DNA of 64,000 bases, taken from NCBI GenBank assembly GCA_965218055.1, contig CBDCKA010000002.1, positions 1,984,001 to 2,048,000 of the forward strand, written 5' to 3'. Below, piece after piece: positions 8,567 through 17,897 of the stretch (position 1 is the stretch's first letter; each line of letters starts with the position of its first letter). Source of the DNA: CBDBKE01 sp965218055 (GTDB lineage Bacteria > Acidobacteriota > Terriglobia > JAJPHL01 > JAPKYU01). The notes beneath the pieces were generated by a model. It searched no databases. It was given only the letters and a program-made list of their open reading frames with translations, and was not told the DNA's origin. Made by a program: the position numbers and the translations under genes.

Positions 8567-8631
8567 TTGTTTCAGAATTCGCTCTGTCTTCTTACTTCCA
8601 CCTTAATTTTCATCTCTGGGAGGGGTTACGA

Positions 8632-11034
8632 ATGTTTATAAGATTCGCAAGTCGTTCGTTCAGACTGGTTATTGTTTTGACATTTACCCTATGGGGACCC
8701 GTTTGCCTTGAAGCCCAGGAAACGGGACAAATCGAAGGATCAGTGTTTATGGAAGAGATTAACAGCCCGCTGCATGATGCCCACGTTCTGGTCATCGAAC
8801 TCGGCCGCAGCACGCTGAGCGAGGCTGACGGCTCATATGAATTCAATAACGTTCCGCCAGGCCGCTATCAGATCATCGCACACGTGGACAGCGTCTTCAC
8901 CGATGAGACCCAGGCCGTCGATGTTGTGGCCGGAGAAACAACCACAGTCAACTTCTCGCTCGGCTTGAGTGCTCAAAGATATGAGATTACCGTCACGGGA
9001 GGCGAGAAGGAGGAGATTCCCTTCGAGTCCTTCAATAGCGTGGATTCCCTCCACGCCTACGATTTGAGCGGCTCGCACAATGTTTCGATTGGCGAGGTGC
9101 TGGACCAAAAGGTAGGCACGGGAATCACGAAACGCAGCTTCGGTCCTGGATCGTCGCGGCCGATCATCCGTGGGTTCGACGGCGACCGGGTGTTAATCAT
9201 GGAGGACGGTATTCGCACGGGAACGCTGTCATCGCAGTCGGGCGATCACGGCGAGGTGCTCAATCCGGCACAACTGGAGCGGCTCGAAATCGTCAAGGGT
9301 CCAGCGACATTGCTCTACTCGGGTAACGCCATCGGCGGCACGGTCAACGCAATCAGCCGACATCACGAGCTGCATCGTCACCCGCACGAAGGGCTGCGCG
9401 GTTACATTTCCGGATCAGCGGGTACGACAAACGCGCTGGCCGGTGGCAGTACCGGTTTCGAGTATGGAACCGGGAACTGGATGATGTGGGGTTCGACCGC
9501 AGGCATTCGCACGGGCGATTACACCGCCTCGAAACAGGGCAAGATTTTCAACTCAAAGGCGAGCAACTTCAACGGCGGAGGGGGCTTCGGTTGGTTCGGC
9601 AATAAGACCTTCTTCAGCTTCGATGTCAAAGTGGACGACGGCAGCAACGGAGTGCCATTCGCTCAGGAACTCCATGGCCATCACGGCGAGGAAGAAGAAG
9701 GCGAGCATCACGGAGAGGAAGAGGAAGAAGGTGAGGATCACGGAGAAGAAGAGGGAGATCACGACGAGGATGAGGAAGAGCTCGAACGGGTCTCGCTCAA
9801 TTCGCGCCGTCAGAGCTATCGCTTCAACTGGGGCCTAAACAACCTCGACTCGGCAATCGAGAACTTTGTTTTGAAGTTGAGCTACGTCGACTGGGAGCAC
9901 GACGAAGTTGAGTTCTTTGAGGGTGGGGAGCAGGAGATCGGAACAGCCTTCAACAATAACCAGTTCCTCTATCGCGGCGTATTCGAACAAGCCATGCAAG
10001 GGCCGCTGAGCGGACGTTTTGGCTTCTGGGGCATTGACCGCGAGTATGATGCGACAGGCGAAGAGGCGCTCTCCCCGCCGGTCGATCAGAACGGCTTCGC
10101 GCTCTTCGCTCTGGAAGAACTGGAATTCAAGCGCGTGAAATTCCAGTTCGGCGGGCGTGTTGAGATGCAGCGTTACAATCCAGCATTCGCCGAGCGAGGC
10201 AACGCCGGCCATCATGAGGAAGAGGAAGAGCATGGGGAAGAGGAAGAGGAGGAAGTGTCCGACGCCGTCAAACGCACTTTTACCGGCAGTTCGGTCGCAG
10301 CGGGACTGCATGCCAGCCTGTGGCCCGGCGGAGCCTTCGTGGCAAACTACACACGCAGCCACCGCGCGCCGGCGCTTGAAGAGCTCTACAATTACGGACC
10401 GCACGTGGGAAACCTGGCCTTCGAGGTCGGCAACCCGAACCTCGACTCCGAAAGGAGCACCGGCTTCGACCTGTCGTTGCGCCACAACGAAGGCCCAGTG
10501 CGCGGCGACGTCAACTTGTTCTACTACGACTTCAGCAACTTCATCTTTCCCTTCGCGACCGGTGAGGCAGAGGGTGAACTGCAGGTGATCGAATTCACCC
10601 AGCGTGAGGCGCGCTTCACGGGCGCGGAGGCGAATGCAAACCTTGGCTTGCACCGCGACCTGTGGCTGAATCTCGGTATCGACTTCGTCGATGCCCAAGA
10701 AACTGACACCAATACTCCGCTACCGCGCATCCCGCCGCTGCGAGGCAGGATCGGCCTCGATTACAAATCCGCCGGCTTCCAATTCACTCCGGAGCTGATT
10801 CTGGCAAGTCAGCAGCACCAAACGTTTACGGACGAGACGCGCACGCCGGGCTACGTCGTCGTTAATCTCAAGGCGTCCTACACGTATGCACAGCAGCACT
10901 TAGCTCACCAGTTTTCGGTGAATGTTTTCAACGTCGGTAACCGGCTTTACCGCAACCACTCGTCTTTCATCAAGGACCTTGCCCCGGAGATCGGCCGCGG
11001 CGTTCGATTTACCTACATGGTGAGATTCTTTTGA
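8632..11034 (+). CDS. TonB-dependent outer-membrane receptor with His/Glu-rich loops (zinc-type)
   Basis: About 800 aa from the ATG at 8632, which has GGGAGGGG upstream. After a signal peptide comes a carboxypeptidase-like regulatory domain (about residues 30-110, with GRYQIIAHVD). Then follow a plug domain (RPIIRGFDGDRVLIMEDG, LERLEIVKGPATLLYSGN) and a beta-barrel ending in aromatic FTYMVRFF. Two extracellular-type loops are runs of His and Glu (about residues 345-385 and 525-545), as in ZnuD-like metal receptors. Uptake of Zn or another transition metal is inferred. There is no transporter gene nearby. Confidence 0.85.
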   Translation: MFIRFASRSFRLVIVLTFTLWGPVCLEAQETGQIEGSVFMEEINSPLHDAHVLVIELGRSTLSEADGSYEFNNVPPGRYQIIAHVDSVFTDETQAVDVVAGETTTVNFSLGLSAQRYEITVTGGEKEEIPFESFNSVDSLHAYDLSGSHNVSIGEVLDQKVGTGITKRSFGPGSSRPIIRGFDGDRVLIMEDGIRTGTLSSQSGDHGEVLNPAQLERLEIVKGPATLLYSGNAIGGTVNAISRHHELHRHPHEGLRGYISGSAGTTNALAGGSTGFEYGTGNWMMWGSTAGIRTGDYTASKQGKIFNSKASNFNGGGGFGWFGNKTFFSFDVKVDDGSNGVPFAQELHGHHGEEEEGEHHGEEEEEGEDHGEEEGDHDEDEEELERVSLNSRRQSYRFNWGLNNLDSAIENFVLKLSYVDWEHDEVEFFEGGEQEIGTAFNNNQFLYRGVFEQAMQGPLSGRFGFWGIDREYDATGEEALSPPVDQNGFALFALEELEFKRVKFQFGGRVEMQRYNPAFAERGNAGHHEEEEEHGEEEEEEVSDAVKRTFTGSSVAAGLHASLWPGGAFVANYTRSHRAPALEELYNYGPHVGNLAFEVGNPNLDSERSTGFDLSLRHNEGPVRGDVNLFYYDFSNFIFPFATGEAEGELQVIEFTQREARFTGAEANANLGLHRDLWLNLGIDFVDAQETDTNTPLPRIPPLRGRIGLDYKSAGFQFTPELILASQQHQTFTDETRTPGYVVVNLKASYTYAQQHLAHQFSVNVFNVGNRLYRNHSSFIKDLAPEIGRGVRFTYMVRFF

Positions 11035-11420
11035 CGGTGGATCACAACCGGCCTTTGCCGATGCGCATCCGCTGGTACTCGCAGCTACTGGTCCGCAAGC
11101 GAGAAGCCGGGGCTCTGTCTCCAGCTTTGAACTTGATCTGTCATGGGAGGCCGCGTACCATTGCGTATATCTATTTGTTCGCGCAGGAGTTTTTTCGAAG
11201 TCCTTGCGGAAAGCTTGCGTATCTGCCCATGCTGCACATCAATTGCAGCAGGGCCATATTCGATAGAGGCCGGCCGTGGCGAGATCTCGGGAAGACATCA
11301 GAGTGGCCTTCCATAGCGGGGCAGAGCCTCCAGAACCGCCAGGGCCGAATCCGATAAGGGGACCCGATGTTCCCGCCGGGTTTTCATCCGGGAGGCGGGA
11401 AGGGTCCATATGCCGTTTTT
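11035..11420. other. Intergenic region, nothing recognised
   Basis: 386 bp between the TonB receptor and the convergent integrase. I see no gene, strong hairpin or repeat. Confidence 0.4.
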
Positions 11421-12605
11421 TCACCCATGCTGCACCATCGGCACCACATGCCCGCGTTCGGCGTTCAGGTAGCGCTCCCATTGCTCCATCAGGACGCGCC
11501 GCCTCTCGAACAGGTCCGAGCGGGCATAGGCGGCTTCGACCTTATTCCGGACAACGTGCGCCAACGCGGCCTCCATGACCGCATGCGGCGCGTCGGTGCA
11601 TTCGGCCGCCCAGTCCCGAAAGCTGGAACGGAATCCGTGCGGCACGGCCGGGATGCCAAGTTCCCCAAGCAATCCGCTCAGAGCGAAATCCTTGAGTGTG
11701 CGTCCGGTTGGCGACGGGAACACCCACTCCGAGCCGACCGTGTTTTCCCCTGCCTCCACCAGAATCTCCCGGGCACGGGCCGACAATGGCACCCGGTGCT
11801 CCCGCTGCTGCTTCATCCGCTCCGCCGGGATCGTCCACTCTCCGGCCTCCAGCTCCACTTCCTCCCAGCGGGCCCGCCGCACCTCGCCGGACCGGCACGC
11901 CGTCAGGACCAGAAATTCGAAGGCAAGCTTGACGGCGACCCGAGCGTCGGATTGCCGCACCGCCTGGACCGCGCCGGCCACCTCTCCATAGGGCAGCGCC
12001 TGGTAATGCCGCTGGATGCCGCCCTGTTTGGGCAGCGCCGCACCGAGCGCCTCTCCGGCCGGATTGTCCGGCCGGTATCCTTGGGCGATGGCCCACTTCA
12101 TCACCGTTCCGATCCGTTGCCGCACGCGCCGGGCCGTCGCGTGCTTGTCGTTCCAGATCGGCAGCAGGACGGCCATGGCGTCGGCCGAGGTGACCCGGTC
12201 CACTGGCTTCGAGCCGATCCGGGGATTGACATAGTCGCGCAGGGTTGCCGTCCACTGGGTGGCGTGCTTGGCGTTGCGCCAGCTCGGCCGGTGCATCGCC
12301 ATCACCTGGGCGGCGGCCTGCTCGAACGTCGGTACACCCCGGTGGCGCGACGCCATAGGATCGCCGCCCGCCCGGGCCAGCCTGCGGTTAGCCACTGCGG
12401 CTTCTCGGACTTGAGCCAGCGTCACGAGCCGGACCGGGCCCAAGCCCAGTTCGCGGCGCTTGCCGTGGATGAAGAGCCGTTGGATCCATTGTTTGTATCC
12501 GGACGGTTTGACTCTCAGCACCAATCCGTGTTCGTCGCAATAGATGCCCGGCTGCTGGACGGTGCTGACGAAGGCTGCGGTGAGTTTTTTGCCATGTCTA
12601 GCCAT
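11421..12605 (-). CDS. int: P4-type tyrosine integrase
   Basis: 394 aa. The N-terminal DUF4102-like arm-binding domain (GLVLRVKPSG) is followed by a core-binding domain and a catalytic domain. Arg is in LTACRSGEVR, the second box is PHGFRSSFRDW, and His and the Tyr nucleophile lie in ALAHVVRNKVEAAYARSD. Integrases of this class insert islands into tRNA genes. It lies just beyond the point where the 12.76-kb copy of the conserved inverted repeat is broken, so it may mark an island boundary. Confidence 0.9.
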   Translation of the reverse strand: MARHGKKLTAAFVSTVQQPGIYCDEHGLVLRVKPSGYKQWIQRLFIHGKRRELGLGPVRLVTLAQVREAAVANRRLARAGGDPMASRHRGVPTFEQAAAQVMAMHRPSWRNAKHATQWTATLRDYVNPRIGSKPVDRVTSADAMAVLLPIWNDKHATARRVRQRIGTVMKWAIAQGYRPDNPAGEALGAALPKQGGIQRHYQALPYGEVAGAVQAVRQSDARVAVKLAFEFLVLTACRSGEVRRARWEEVELEAGEWTIPAERMKQQREHRVPLSARAREILVEAGENTVGSEWVFPSPTGRTLKDFALSGLLGELGIPAVPHGFRSSFRDWAAECTDAPHAVMEAALAHVVRNKVEAAYARSDLFERRRVLMEQWERYLNAERGHVVPMVQHG

Positions 12606-12961
12606 TCGATCTCCCTTTTACAATCACCCTTATGACCACCCTTTCAGTCTTGGAATACACGGAACTTCATGGAATCCGATTGTACCATAAGTTGCTTACA
12701 TAAAAAAGACCACACTACTTTCTAGCACATCCTGGAATCTAGTGAGACTCTGCTAGGGCGGAGCTATCGTCCTCCCCGATTCTGCTCCTTCGGCGCAGCG
12801 GAGGCCGAGTGACAAGGGAGAGCCACAGAAGAATGAGAGAGATACGGAAATATGGAGTTGTGACACCCTTTGTCGAAATCGTGTGACATCCCCCCCTCTG
12901 TGACTGTCACATTTAACACGCGGCCCCCAGTCACACGAAAAAGCCCGGATTTTCCTCCCTT
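12606..12961. other. Intergenic region with broken inverted repeat, copy D
   Basis: Read on the minus strand it follows the winged-helix-type gene, as in the other copies. It keeps the site array (12859-12935) and one arm of the long inverted repeat (12763-12781), then diverges. The second arm and virD4 are missing. Confidence 0.6.
12859..12935. promoter_or_regulatory. Copy-D site array (TGTGACA / TGTCACA)
   Basis: TGTGACA is at 12859-12865 and 12882-12888; the inverted forms are TGTCACA at 12905-12911 and AGTCACA at 12929-12935. Spacing is 23-24 bp, two sites in each orientation. The context GGCCGC and TTAAA between the last two sites is shared with the 37.9-kb copy. Confidence 0.6.
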
Positions 12962-13909
12962 TCATCCGGTTTCCTCCGGGACCGCAAACCGGCTGGCCCG
13001 CCATGTCGAATAGTCGTCAATCGAGAGGCCTTCCGTCAGCTTCGCTTCGGGGAGACGTTGAAGCTCCGCCGACCGTCTTCCGGCTGCCGCGAATCCCCCA
13101 TACTGCGCCAGAAATTCCCGGTTCTTGTGGGTCATCGCCTCGTCAATCGCCTTGATTTCCTGCTTCACCGTCAGTCCTTCCTCGGTCTCCTTCGGTGCGG
13201 TCGCGGCCCACACGCGGAGCACCCGCGCCGTCCGATCCACGGTTTCATTCTCCGCCCCGATCCCGATCACCCGGACCTGTCGGCCTTTCTTACGCAGCGC
13301 ATCCCAAAGCCGCCCATGCGCGGCTCCCCAGGAGTGCAACTCCCGATCCGTCTGGTGGCCCGGATCGACGTAAGCGAAGGTGACGGTTTCCCGGTCAGCG
13401 GCCAGGGGAAGTTTGAGCGCAAAGTAGCGCTTCTGCGCTCCCACAGCACCGTAGTAAATCCGTCGCGGAATCAGGCGCCGCGATAGGCCGAGCTTTTCAA
13501 TAAACGCAACCTTCTCCGGCTCAGAGGGGAGCCAGTTCATGCCCGGATGCTCCAATACGAAATCGAGCGATAGGAGCCGCCGCATGACCACCGGCGGGCG
13601 GGCTTTGCGACGGTGGCGGATGTTCTCGACCCCCAGCGCCCGGTAGATTGGTTTGCTCGATATCCGGCACGACTTTCCTCCCCCATTGAACACCGGCCAC
13701 TCGCTCTCGACAGCCGCCCGGCAATCAACCAATGTCTGCACAAAGCGGGCCGCTTTCCACCGATGAGCATCCCCAAAGTAATGACAGAACTGCGCCCGCG
13801 TGAAGACGCCGCTGTGAAGGCACACCAGCGCGATCCACTCCGCTTCGCACCCCGTCCAGCCGAGCGGTTCCAGTTTCCGTTCCCTTCCCCGCAAGTGCTC
13901 GATCATCAT
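12962..13909 (-). CDS. Conserved conjugative-element protein with winged-helix-like N-terminus, intact copy
   Basis: 315 aa, the only complete member of the family in the window. Residues about 20-75 (AEWIALVCLHSGVFTRAQF, WKAARFVQTLVD) look like a winged helix. The middle has RRLLSLDFVLEHPG and a YVDPGHQTD motif, and the end has GLSIDDYSTWRASRF. Its ATG overlaps the trbF stop (ATGA), so it is translated with the T4SS operon. It is immediately followed by the copy-D site array, which makes it the first candidate to bind those sites. Function otherwise unknown. Confidence 0.75.
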   Translation of the reverse strand: MMIEHLRGRERKLEPLGWTGCEAEWIALVCLHSGVFTRAQFCHYFGDAHRWKAARFVQTLVDCRAAVESEWPVFNGGGKSCRISSKPIYRALGVENIRHRRKARPPVVMRRLLSLDFVLEHPGMNWLPSEPEKVAFIEKLGLSRRLIPRRIYYGAVGAQKRYFALKLPLAADRETVTFAYVDPGHQTDRELHSWGAAHGRLWDALRKKGRQVRVIGIGAENETVDRTARVLRVWAATAPKETEEGLTVKQEIKAIDEAMTHKNREFLAQYGGFAAAGRRSAELQRLPEAKLTEGLSIDDYSTWRASRFAVPEETG

Positions 13910-14583
13910 GGATCGCCGGTGACTATCGCCCGGTCCCCTTGCAGATAGCTGATAACGATCCCCATAGGGTTGTGGACGATCAGGTCCGGCGGGATCTCAT
14001 CGAGGAACTGGAATTGAAGCGAGAGGGTCCAGCGCTCCCGGCTTACTTCGTTTGCCATCGCCATCCGCACCAGGTCAAAATCGGCCGTCGCGCTGTGCGG
14101 CTCCTGGGGGTTGGCTTGAATCCGCAAAACGACGCGATCCACTTGCAGTTCATCCTTGGCCGCGCCCGCCGCGAGAAGGGCGATATTCTGACTCTCGGCG
14201 CGAAACGAGGCGTTGGCGAGTTCGGTGGTCAGGAAGCGCAGACTGCGGGACCAGTTCTCTTGGACCGTGGCCCGCCGCCGCGAGTAGAAGTCGTAAATGA
14301 AGCGATTGAGAAAGTACTTGGTGGTCGGGTCCAGAGGGTCGGCCTGGGCCTCCATCGCTTCGTAGGCGATGGCCTCGGCCCGGCCTACTTCATCGACCCT
14401 CACGACGATGGGGCGGGGCGGATCGACCGACACAATGCGAATGACGACGATGATGAGCAAGAGCAACCCGATTCCCAACCCGACCGAGATCACCCGTAGA
14501 TGACGGTTGGAGTGGATGGCCTCGCCCCATATTTCGGCGTACTCGGCTCCGGCGTCTTTGACGCTGGTTTCGGTGTCCTTCAT
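13906..14583 (-). CDS. trbF: VirB8/TrbF-type T4SS inner-membrane protein
   Basis: 225 aa from the ATG at 14583. A short cytoplasmic N-terminus, one membrane segment (about residues 35-52, GLLLLIIVVIRIVSV) and a periplasmic NTF2-like domain match VirB8/TrbF. The start overlaps the trbL stop (ATGA) and the stop overlaps the next gene. A longer frame from 15366 is an artefact of reading through trbL in another phase. Confidence 0.88.
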   Translation of the reverse strand: MKDTETSVKDAGAEYAEIWGEAIHSNRHLRVISVGLGIGLLLLIIVVIRIVSVDPPRPIVVRVDEVGRAEAIAYEAMEAQADPLDPTTKYFLNRFIYDFYSRRRATVQENWSRSLRFLTTELANASFRAESQNIALLAAGAAKDELQVDRVVLRIQANPQEPHSATADFDLVRMAMANEVSRERWTLSLQFQFLDEIPPDLIVHNPMGIVISYLQGDRAIVTGDP

Positions 14584-15578
14584 TTGATCCCTCCCGCGCC
14601 CGCCTTTGCCGCCGCCGCGCCTCCGGTGGCCGCAACCGGGCCCGCCGTGGTCGCCATCCCCATGAGGCCGCTCCCGGCTGCTCCTGTGCTGGTAACGAGC
14701 ATCGAGGCAAGCTCTCCGCACTTGAGGCTTGCCAGCATCCCGGCGACGAACAAGGGCACGACGGCGATCATCCACAAGCCCACGTCTATGAAGCTCTCGA
14801 TGTCCAGGTTGGCATTCCCCAAGCTCGTGATGTAGGAGATTCCGACAGCGGAGAACACGCGCAGCACCGCTCCGGCGATCACGGCATAAAGCGAGTAGGT
14901 AATCATCGCCCGGAACCATCCCCAGAACAGAAACGACAGCGGCTCGAACACCAGAAACGGAATGAAGATCGGACCCAAGATGATGAGAATGGCAAGCGCG
15001 ATCTGCGCCCAGATGACTTGAGCGTAGGTGACGGCGGCCAACAGAAGCAGCATAAGGACCACAAACACAAACATTACAAACCCCGCAACCGCCGTTATCG
15101 CGGCATGAATCCCGCCGGTGAGTAGGCCGAAGGTGTTCCCCTGTTGCGCCTGGGCCGCCTGGTTCGCCGCGAGGGAGCGAATGAGGTTCCCAAGCTCGGT
15201 CTGCATCGAATAGACGGCATTGCCGATCAGCAGTTCGTGAAGCCAATTTCCACCCGCCGCAATCATCCCTGGGAAAGTGAAAGCCATCCCCGGAATGGTG
15301 GTGGTGTAGAACTGCAACATCACCCACGGTATCCATAGCCCGATGACGACCCGCACCAGTTCCCACGGCTGAATGTTCCCGCTAAAGGCGATCTTCAGCC
15401 CGTTCAACACCACGACGATGAGCGCCAGACCCCCGAAGAGCGCGTTTCCGGTGGCGAAAACCTCCCCGCCAGCCGCCGCCGACAATCCATCCAGAGCGAC
15501 ATCGAGGAACGACTTGAAGTCCCTCAGTTGTTCCGGGGAAAGGTTGGCCGGGATGTTGGGATCGAGTTGGATTTGCAT
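14580..15578 (-). CDS. trbL: VirB6/TrbL-type polytopic T4SS protein
   Basis: 332 aa with several membrane segments (about residues 48-66, 78-95, 160-215 and 250-285) and a Gly/Ala-rich C-terminal tail, as in TrbL/VirB6 channel proteins. It lies between trbJ and trbF, 12 bp after trbJ. Confidence 0.87.
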   Translation of the reverse strand: MQIQLDPNIPANLSPEQLRDFKSFLDVALDGLSAAAGGEVFATGNALFGGLALIVVVLNGLKIAFSGNIQPWELVRVVIGLWIPWVMLQFYTTTIPGMAFTFPGMIAAGGNWLHELLIGNAVYSMQTELGNLIRSLAANQAAQAQQGNTFGLLTGGIHAAITAVAGFVMFVFVVLMLLLLAAVTYAQVIWAQIALAILIILGPIFIPFLVFEPLSFLFWGWFRAMITYSLYAVIAGAVLRVFSAVGISYITSLGNANLDIESFIDVGLWMIAVVPLFVAGMLASLKCGELASMLVTSTGAAGSGLMGMATTAGPVAATGGAAAAKAGAGGIK

Positions 15579-15590
15579 CGGCGGAATGGA

Positions 15591-16505
15591 TTACTGGCCG
15601 TCTCCGCCGTAGGCCGGGTGAATCCGAAAGAGCAACCCTTCGCGCATGGAATCGCGGCGGGCATCGAGCCCGGCCTGTTGCGCCGCGAAGGTGATCTCGG
15701 CCCGGTGCTGCGTCTCGATCCATCGAGCCAGCGCCTCCCGCCGGGCGATCTCGCGTTCGTAATCCTCTGCCGCCTCCTTCGCCGCCTGAAACGCCATCAA
15801 CTGCGCCATAGCAGCGGTGAGGTTCCCTTGCGTCACTGTCCCGGCCACTTGCGATTGGGCCAGCGCGGTGTTGGAGGTATTGGTGTTGTTTCGTAGTCCT
15901 TCGTAGGACTCCACGGCGTCTCGCGCCGCAATCATGAGGTTCGCCGCCGCGTCGCTCATTGCGTGATCAAGCACCAGGCGCTTGTCGCCTTCCTCCCGCG
16001 CCGCGAGATAGCCGTTGGCTACTCCCGCCGCGATCTCCGGGCGATAGTCGTCGTACAGAGTGAGGATGTCGCTCTCGGTCACCGTGTCGGCGGCGGTGAG
16101 CCGAGAGCGCCAGGATTGGGTAAAGCTCTTGCCGGTTTCGCCCATCTGTTCGACCGAATCCGCAAGCTCCGCCGCCACGCCGGTAAAATCGTCTTTCCAC
16201 GACAGGCCCTGGCCGATGAACCGTGTCGGGACCGATGCCAGGTTGGTGAACGGATCGGTGAGAGCCCCGACGCTTCCGAGCGCCTGATCTTTCAAGTGTG
16301 AGAACTGGTCCGTCAGTTCGGTCAGTTGGGTGTCCATCGTCAGCTTGGCGATCTGCGCCTCGTAAATCTGGACGCCCTGATTGATGATCATCTGCGCCCG
16401 TTGAATGCCCGCCAGGATCGAGCCGAAAATGGCGTAGGCGGGCGTGGTGGTCAGCACGATTAGAAGAGGGAGAACAACTACTGCGGTCAAGATTCGATGT
16501 TTCAT
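15591..16505 (-). CDS. trbJ: TrbJ/VirB5-type T4SS protein
   Basis: 304 aa. A signal peptide (AVVVLPLLIVLTTTPAYA) is followed by a largely alpha-helical periplasmic protein with QMIINQGVQIYEAQI near the N-terminus, typical of TrbJ. It starts 3 bp after the trbI stop. Role: minor pilus or entry-exclusion-type component of the conjugation apparatus. Confidence 0.82.
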   Translation of the reverse strand: MKHRILTAVVVLPLLIVLTTTPAYAIFGSILAGIQRAQMIINQGVQIYEAQIAKLTMDTQLTELTDQFSHLKDQALGSVGALTDPFTNLASVPTRFIGQGLSWKDDFTGVAAELADSVEQMGETGKSFTQSWRSRLTAADTVTESDILTLYDDYRPEIAAGVANGYLAAREEGDKRLVLDHAMSDAAANLMIAARDAVESYEGLRNNTNTSNTALAQSQVAGTVTQGNLTAAMAQLMAFQAAKEAAEDYEREIARREALARWIETQHRAEITFAAQQAGLDARRDSMREGLLFRIHPAYGGDGQ

Positions 16506-16508
16506 TTT

Positions 16509-17897
16509 TCAGTCTCCTTTTGTGGGCCGGGGCACCAGCACGTCGGAAGTGAACCAGACGCGAAGCCGATGCCCGGTGCGAATGGTGATGGTGGGTAAAC
16601 GATTCAAGAAACGCTGCAAGATTTGGGTGGCGCTTTGTCCGAGTCCCTGCCCCGCACCGGCCCGGAAGCCCGCCACGCCGCCCTCGTAAGGGTTGCCGCC
16701 TTGCGCCGTGAGTCCGGCCAGGATGCCGACCGCCCCGACAGCGGCGAACATGGAAAAGTAGTGTCGGTTGACTTGATCTTTCAGGGCTCCCTCGCCCATT
16801 TGATTCAAACCATGAAAGTCGAGCGCCACCCAACGCCCGTCGGGGTAGATCAAGCGGTGGAAACTCACGGCGAGCCGGGCTTGGTCCTGATTGGATACGG
16901 CCTGAGCCGTGCCAATGACCCGCGTACCTCGCGGCACCAGGATGCGCTGCCGGTCTGCCGAGTAAAAAGGCACCGAAACCACGGCCAGGACCGGGCCTGG
17001 AAAGTCACCGGAAAGCTGAGTGACCAGCGCCGCTTCTAAAAACGAGCCTTCATGGATGCGCTCCCAACCGGGGGGATCATCCGGTGCACCAACACGAGCC
17101 GGAGAAGAGTAATCCCGCGCCGGTGGGGGGCCCGCTGACGCCGTGGGAACGGCGGGCTTGGCCGCAGCGGTTGGTGTCCCTCTGAGTGCTTCGATAAACG
17201 CTCGGCCCGCCTGGGCCTCCGCCGCTACTTCATCTTGGAGGCCGGTCGTGACCGTCCCAATCGTGTCGAGGGCCTGTTCGAGCGCCGCCGCCCCTTCCGC
17301 TCTCAAGGTGTCCGCCATGCTAGGTTCGGGGCGCATGGAAGCGCCCTCGCCGGTCGCTGCTGCGCCGTCCAGCTTGCGGTAGGTCTGCGCCACCGGCGAA
17401 CTGCGAAGCGACCGGCTGCGCCGCTCGAGGGCTTCCAGGCGCAAGCGTTCCCGGAGTTCCCATTCTTCCTCGGTATAGGGTTGCCCGGTGTCGGGACTCG
17501 GCCCGGCCAGGAGCATCGCTTCATCGACACTCACCCGCCCCGCGCCGATCCCGCCTCCGCTGGCCCCCTGTTGTCGTTGCTGCCGTCCCTGCTGCTGCAA
17601 CGCCCGCTCCGCCGCTTGTCGGCGCGTCTCCGCCCGAAGCGACTCTGCTTCGACCTGCGCGGCCATTTGATCCGTGAAACTTCGCGCCGCCCCCTGTTTC
17701 GTCTCCGTGCCCGAAGCAAGCTCCGCTTCCTTGCCGCCTCCGAAATAAATCCAGTACGTCAGGAACACGAGAACGAGAATGGTGATGATCCCGACGCCCC
17801 ATTGAGTGACGATGCCGCCCGGCAGCGATCCCGCCGGTTTGGGGTACAGCCGCCGCCAGCCGATCACGGCCCGATCTCCGGCGCCGTGAAGCGCCAT
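16509..17897 (-). CDS. trbI: TrbI/VirB10-type T4SS core protein
   Basis: 462 aa. It has an N-terminal membrane segment (about residues 32-50), a long Ala/Gln/Glu-rich linker and a C-terminal VirB10 beta-barrel domain (PRGTRVIGTA, LIYPDGRWVALDF, TIRTGHRLRVWF). The family spans both membranes and senses ATP use. The start overlaps the end of trbG by 34 bp. Confidence 0.9.
   Translation of the reverse strand: MALHGAGDRAVIGWRRLYPKPAGSLPGGIVTQWGVGIITILVLVFLTYWIYFGGGKEAELASGTETKQGAARSFTDQMAAQVEAESLRAETRRQAAERALQQQGRQQRQQGASGGGIGAGRVSVDEAMLLAGPSPDTGQPYTEEEWELRERLRLEALERRSRSLRSSPVAQTYRKLDGAAATGEGASMRPEPSMADTLRAEGAAALEQALDTIGTVTTGLQDEVAAEAQAGRAFIEALRGTPTAAAKPAVPTASAGPPPARDYSSPARVGAPDDPPGWERIHEGSFLEAALVTQLSGDFPGPVLAVVSVPFYSADRQRILVPRGTRVIGTAQAVSNQDQARLAVSFHRLIYPDGRWVALDFHGLNQMGEGALKDQVNRHYFSMFAAVGAVGILAGLTAQGGNPYEGGVAGFRAGAGQGLGQSATQILQRFLNRLPTITIRTGHRLRVWFTSDVLVPRPTKGD

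Noticed and set aside
11367..12635. 422-aa plus-strand frame opposite the integrase
   Set aside because: The minus strand carries all catalytic integrase residues; the plus frame has none of a known family.
13906..15366. 486-aa frame that would fuse trbF to upstream sequence
   Set aside because: The upstream part is trbL read out of phase; the ATG at 14583 overlaps the trbL stop, as expected.
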